From positions 1-35,481 of IMG/VR virus record IMGVR_UViG_3300034283_000161: a DNA stretch of 35,481 bases. One strand, 5' to 3'. Within the stretch, counting starts at the first letter, position 1. Each line of letters opens with the position of its first letter. This stretch comes from a virus. A program made the position numbers and the translations under genes. Below, in pieces: positions 34,599 through 35,481 of this stretch. The notes under the pieces were generated by a model that was not told the DNA's origin, did no database searches, and saw only the letters and a list, made by a program, of their open reading frames with translations.

Positions 34599-34952
34599 TT
34601 ATTTACCGTAATATGAGGCTACCTCTTCAGGTGGTGCAAGACGTACCAACCTGTGCGTTAACCACTTTTCCGATGCCTCCTTTGAGACTATGTTGTATCC
34701 TACTTTTAAAGCACCTAGGTTATCCATGTGCAAATTTCTTTCTGAATATAATGCTACTTTATTGTCCATGCTTTTAGCCTTGCTTGCTTCTTCTACTCGT
34801 TCTTCTTTATTTTTTGGTGGAATCCAACTAGCCAAAATTTCTAAAATCTCTAGTTTAGTGCTTGCTTCAAATAACTCTATACTATTTTTCTTTGCATATG
34901 CCTTTAATGCTAGTACGGTTTTAGTTGATAGTTCTTCTATTGTTAGATTCAT
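34599..34952 (-). CDS. Small protein with Rho-N/SAP-like start, between capsid and adaptor
   Basis: 117 residues from ATG 34952 behind AGGAG. Residues 1-45 (LSTKTVLALKAYAKKNSIE, then STKLEILEILASW) match the Rho N-terminal/SAP-like helix-loop-helix, which binds nucleic acid or proteins. A Glu/Lys hinge follows, then a compact end with VALYSERNLHMDNLG, a GYNIVSKEASEKWLTH helix and a PPEEVASYYG tail. I recall the second half from proteins near actinophage capsid genes. Function unknown; it may bind the capsid or DNA. Confidence 0.65.
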   Translation of the reverse strand: MNLTIEELSTKTVLALKAYAKKNSIELFEASTKLEILEILASWIPPKNKEERVEEASKAKSMDNKVALYSERNLHMDNLGALKVGYNIVSKEASEKWLTHRLVRLAPPEEVASYYGK

Positions 34953-34974
34953 AATTCTCCTGTGTTCATTTGTA

Positions 34975-34983
34975 ATTATACCA
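34975..34983 (-). promoter_or_regulatory. Extended -10 promoter after the capsid terminator
   Basis: Minus-strand TGG-TATAAT, identical in its CTGGTATAATTA context to the element at 16722. No -35 is evident. Its start near 34968 gives a 16-base leader containing AGGAG before ATG 34952. It would restart transcription for the neck genes behind the capsid hairpin. Confidence 0.55.
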
Positions 34984-34995
34984 GAATAACAATAA

Positions 34996-35021
34996 GGAGG
35001 GTAGTTTTTACGCTACCCTCC
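34996..35021 (-). terminator. Hairpin terminator after the major capsid protein
   Basis: A perfect nine-base-pair GC-rich stem (34996-35004 with 35013-35021, eight-base loop) lies 22 bases past the capsid gene stop. The following minus-strand bases are only moderately T-rich, so termination may be partial. It would separate heavy capsid transcription from the neck genes. Confidence 0.65.
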
Positions 35022-35043
35022 CTAATATAAGATTTTTTAGATC

Positions 35044-35481
35044 TTAGGAATCAGCGCTATCTGAGTCAACATAAGCGACTGCATCTAGTTCTTCCCATTG
35101 GATACCAAATCGTACAAATACTGTGTACTCAATAGTATCTTTCTTTGGCTTGTATTCACGGTTTACAGTGATGTCTCTCTGGAAACCCCATACACGGTTC
35201 TGAGGGAATGTCAAATCGACATAACCTGCAGGGTAGTAAGGAACTTCTAGAACATCTACACCAAGTACACGAGTTGTACGTGAGTTGCCAGTTGTCTGTG
35301 CACCACCATCAAGGAATGCTTGACGATTTGCTTCAGTGCTTCCTGGACGGTTAGCAAATGCTTCTGCAACTGCATCAGCAAGTGTACCGTTGTTACGAAC
35401 AATACCAGCAAAAGCATCAGTACCTGCGTAGAACTTAAGGTTTGACTTAAGTGCACGATACTTGCGAGGCATTGCTAATAG
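35044..35481 (-). CDS. Major capsid protein, C-terminal part (gene continues past window end)
   Basis: 145 residues plus stop are visible; the frame stays open through 35481, so the internal ATG at 35472 is not the start. The visible part is the end of an HK97-fold capsid protein: RKYRALKSNLKFYAGTDAF, a variable loop (GSTEANRQAFLDGG), then VLGVDVLEVPYYPAGYVDLT and WGFQRDITVNREYKPKKD followed by VFVRFGIQWEELDAVAYV. The order 'KYR-LK-L-FY', 'G-V--VPY-P', 'G--RDI---RE', 'DAV' is the usual one for these proteins in actinophages. It is followed by a terminator hairpin. Confidence 0.88.
   Translation of the reverse strand, partial: LLAMPRKYRALKSNLKFYAGTDAFAGIVRNNGTLADAVAEAFANRPGSTEANRQAFLDGGAQTTGNSRTTRVLGVDVLEVPYYPAGYVDLTFPQNRVWGFQRDITVNREYKPKKDTIEYTVFVRFGIQWEELDAVAYVDSDSADS

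Noticed and set aside
1-35481. tRNA genes or an integrase suggesting lysogeny
   Set aside because: Gaps are too short for tRNA and I saw no cloverleaf or tyrosine or serine recombinase motif; genes outside the window cannot be excluded.

Overview
The window is a fragment of a tailed double-stranded DNA phage with a long non-contractile tail (siphovirus type). It is AT-rich and tightly packed. Every gene I can support lies on the minus strand, so the text reads from high to low coordinates; gaps are mostly under 60 bases, with many ATGA, TAATG or TAGTG overlaps. Nothing here points to a temperate lifestyle (no integrase, no repressor I can name). Portal, maturation protease and lysis genes are absent and presumably lie beyond the window ends. 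The likely host is an actinobacterium, perhaps a freshwater Nanopelagicales (acI) type. This is inference: it rests on the C-terminal motif of the exported protein at 883-2571, which I recall from surface proteins of those bacteria, and on the actinophage-like style of the capsid, connector and DnaE genes.

Layout, in order of transcription. (1) 35481-31201, head and neck: C-terminal part of the major capsid protein, a small protein with a Rho-N/SAP-like start, head-tail adaptor, head-closure protein, neck protein, tail terminator and major tail protein. (2) 31115-16261, tail: two related tail assembly chaperones (one long G+T type, one short G type), a 1982-residue tape measure, a distal-tail-like protein, a 1453-residue tail hub carrying a probable laminin-G-like domain, and four smaller tail-tip or fibre proteins. 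(3) 16245-7105, replication and regulation: a zinc-ribbon protein, a MerR-like DNA-binding protein, two small unknowns, DnaB-type helicase, CHC2/TOPRIM primase, single-strand binding protein, a complete PHP-bearing DNA polymerase III alpha, a RecA-type recombinase, another zinc ribbon, a small PD-(D/E)XK nuclease and an unknown. (4) 7070-2588, DNA processing and packaging: Cas4-like nuclease, zinc-finger protein, RuvC-type resolvase, a 51-residue HTH protein, a DUF1599/MazG-like protein, and the small and large terminase subunits. (5) 2571-1, two genes with signal peptides for exported proteins, the second cut by the window start.

Regulation seems to rest on short host-type promoters. At least seven gene starts have an extended -10 element (TGN followed by TATAAT or a close variant), and three of these sit just behind a hairpin, giving a stop-then-restart signal between transcription units. 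The replication genes look like a recombination-dependent replisome: the phage supplies its own polymerase, helicase, primase, SSB, RecA-like protein, Cas4-like nuclease and two possible junction-cutting enzymes. The least expected content is the exported pair at the left end. Virion proteins are not normally given signal peptides, so these probably act at the surface of the infected cell.
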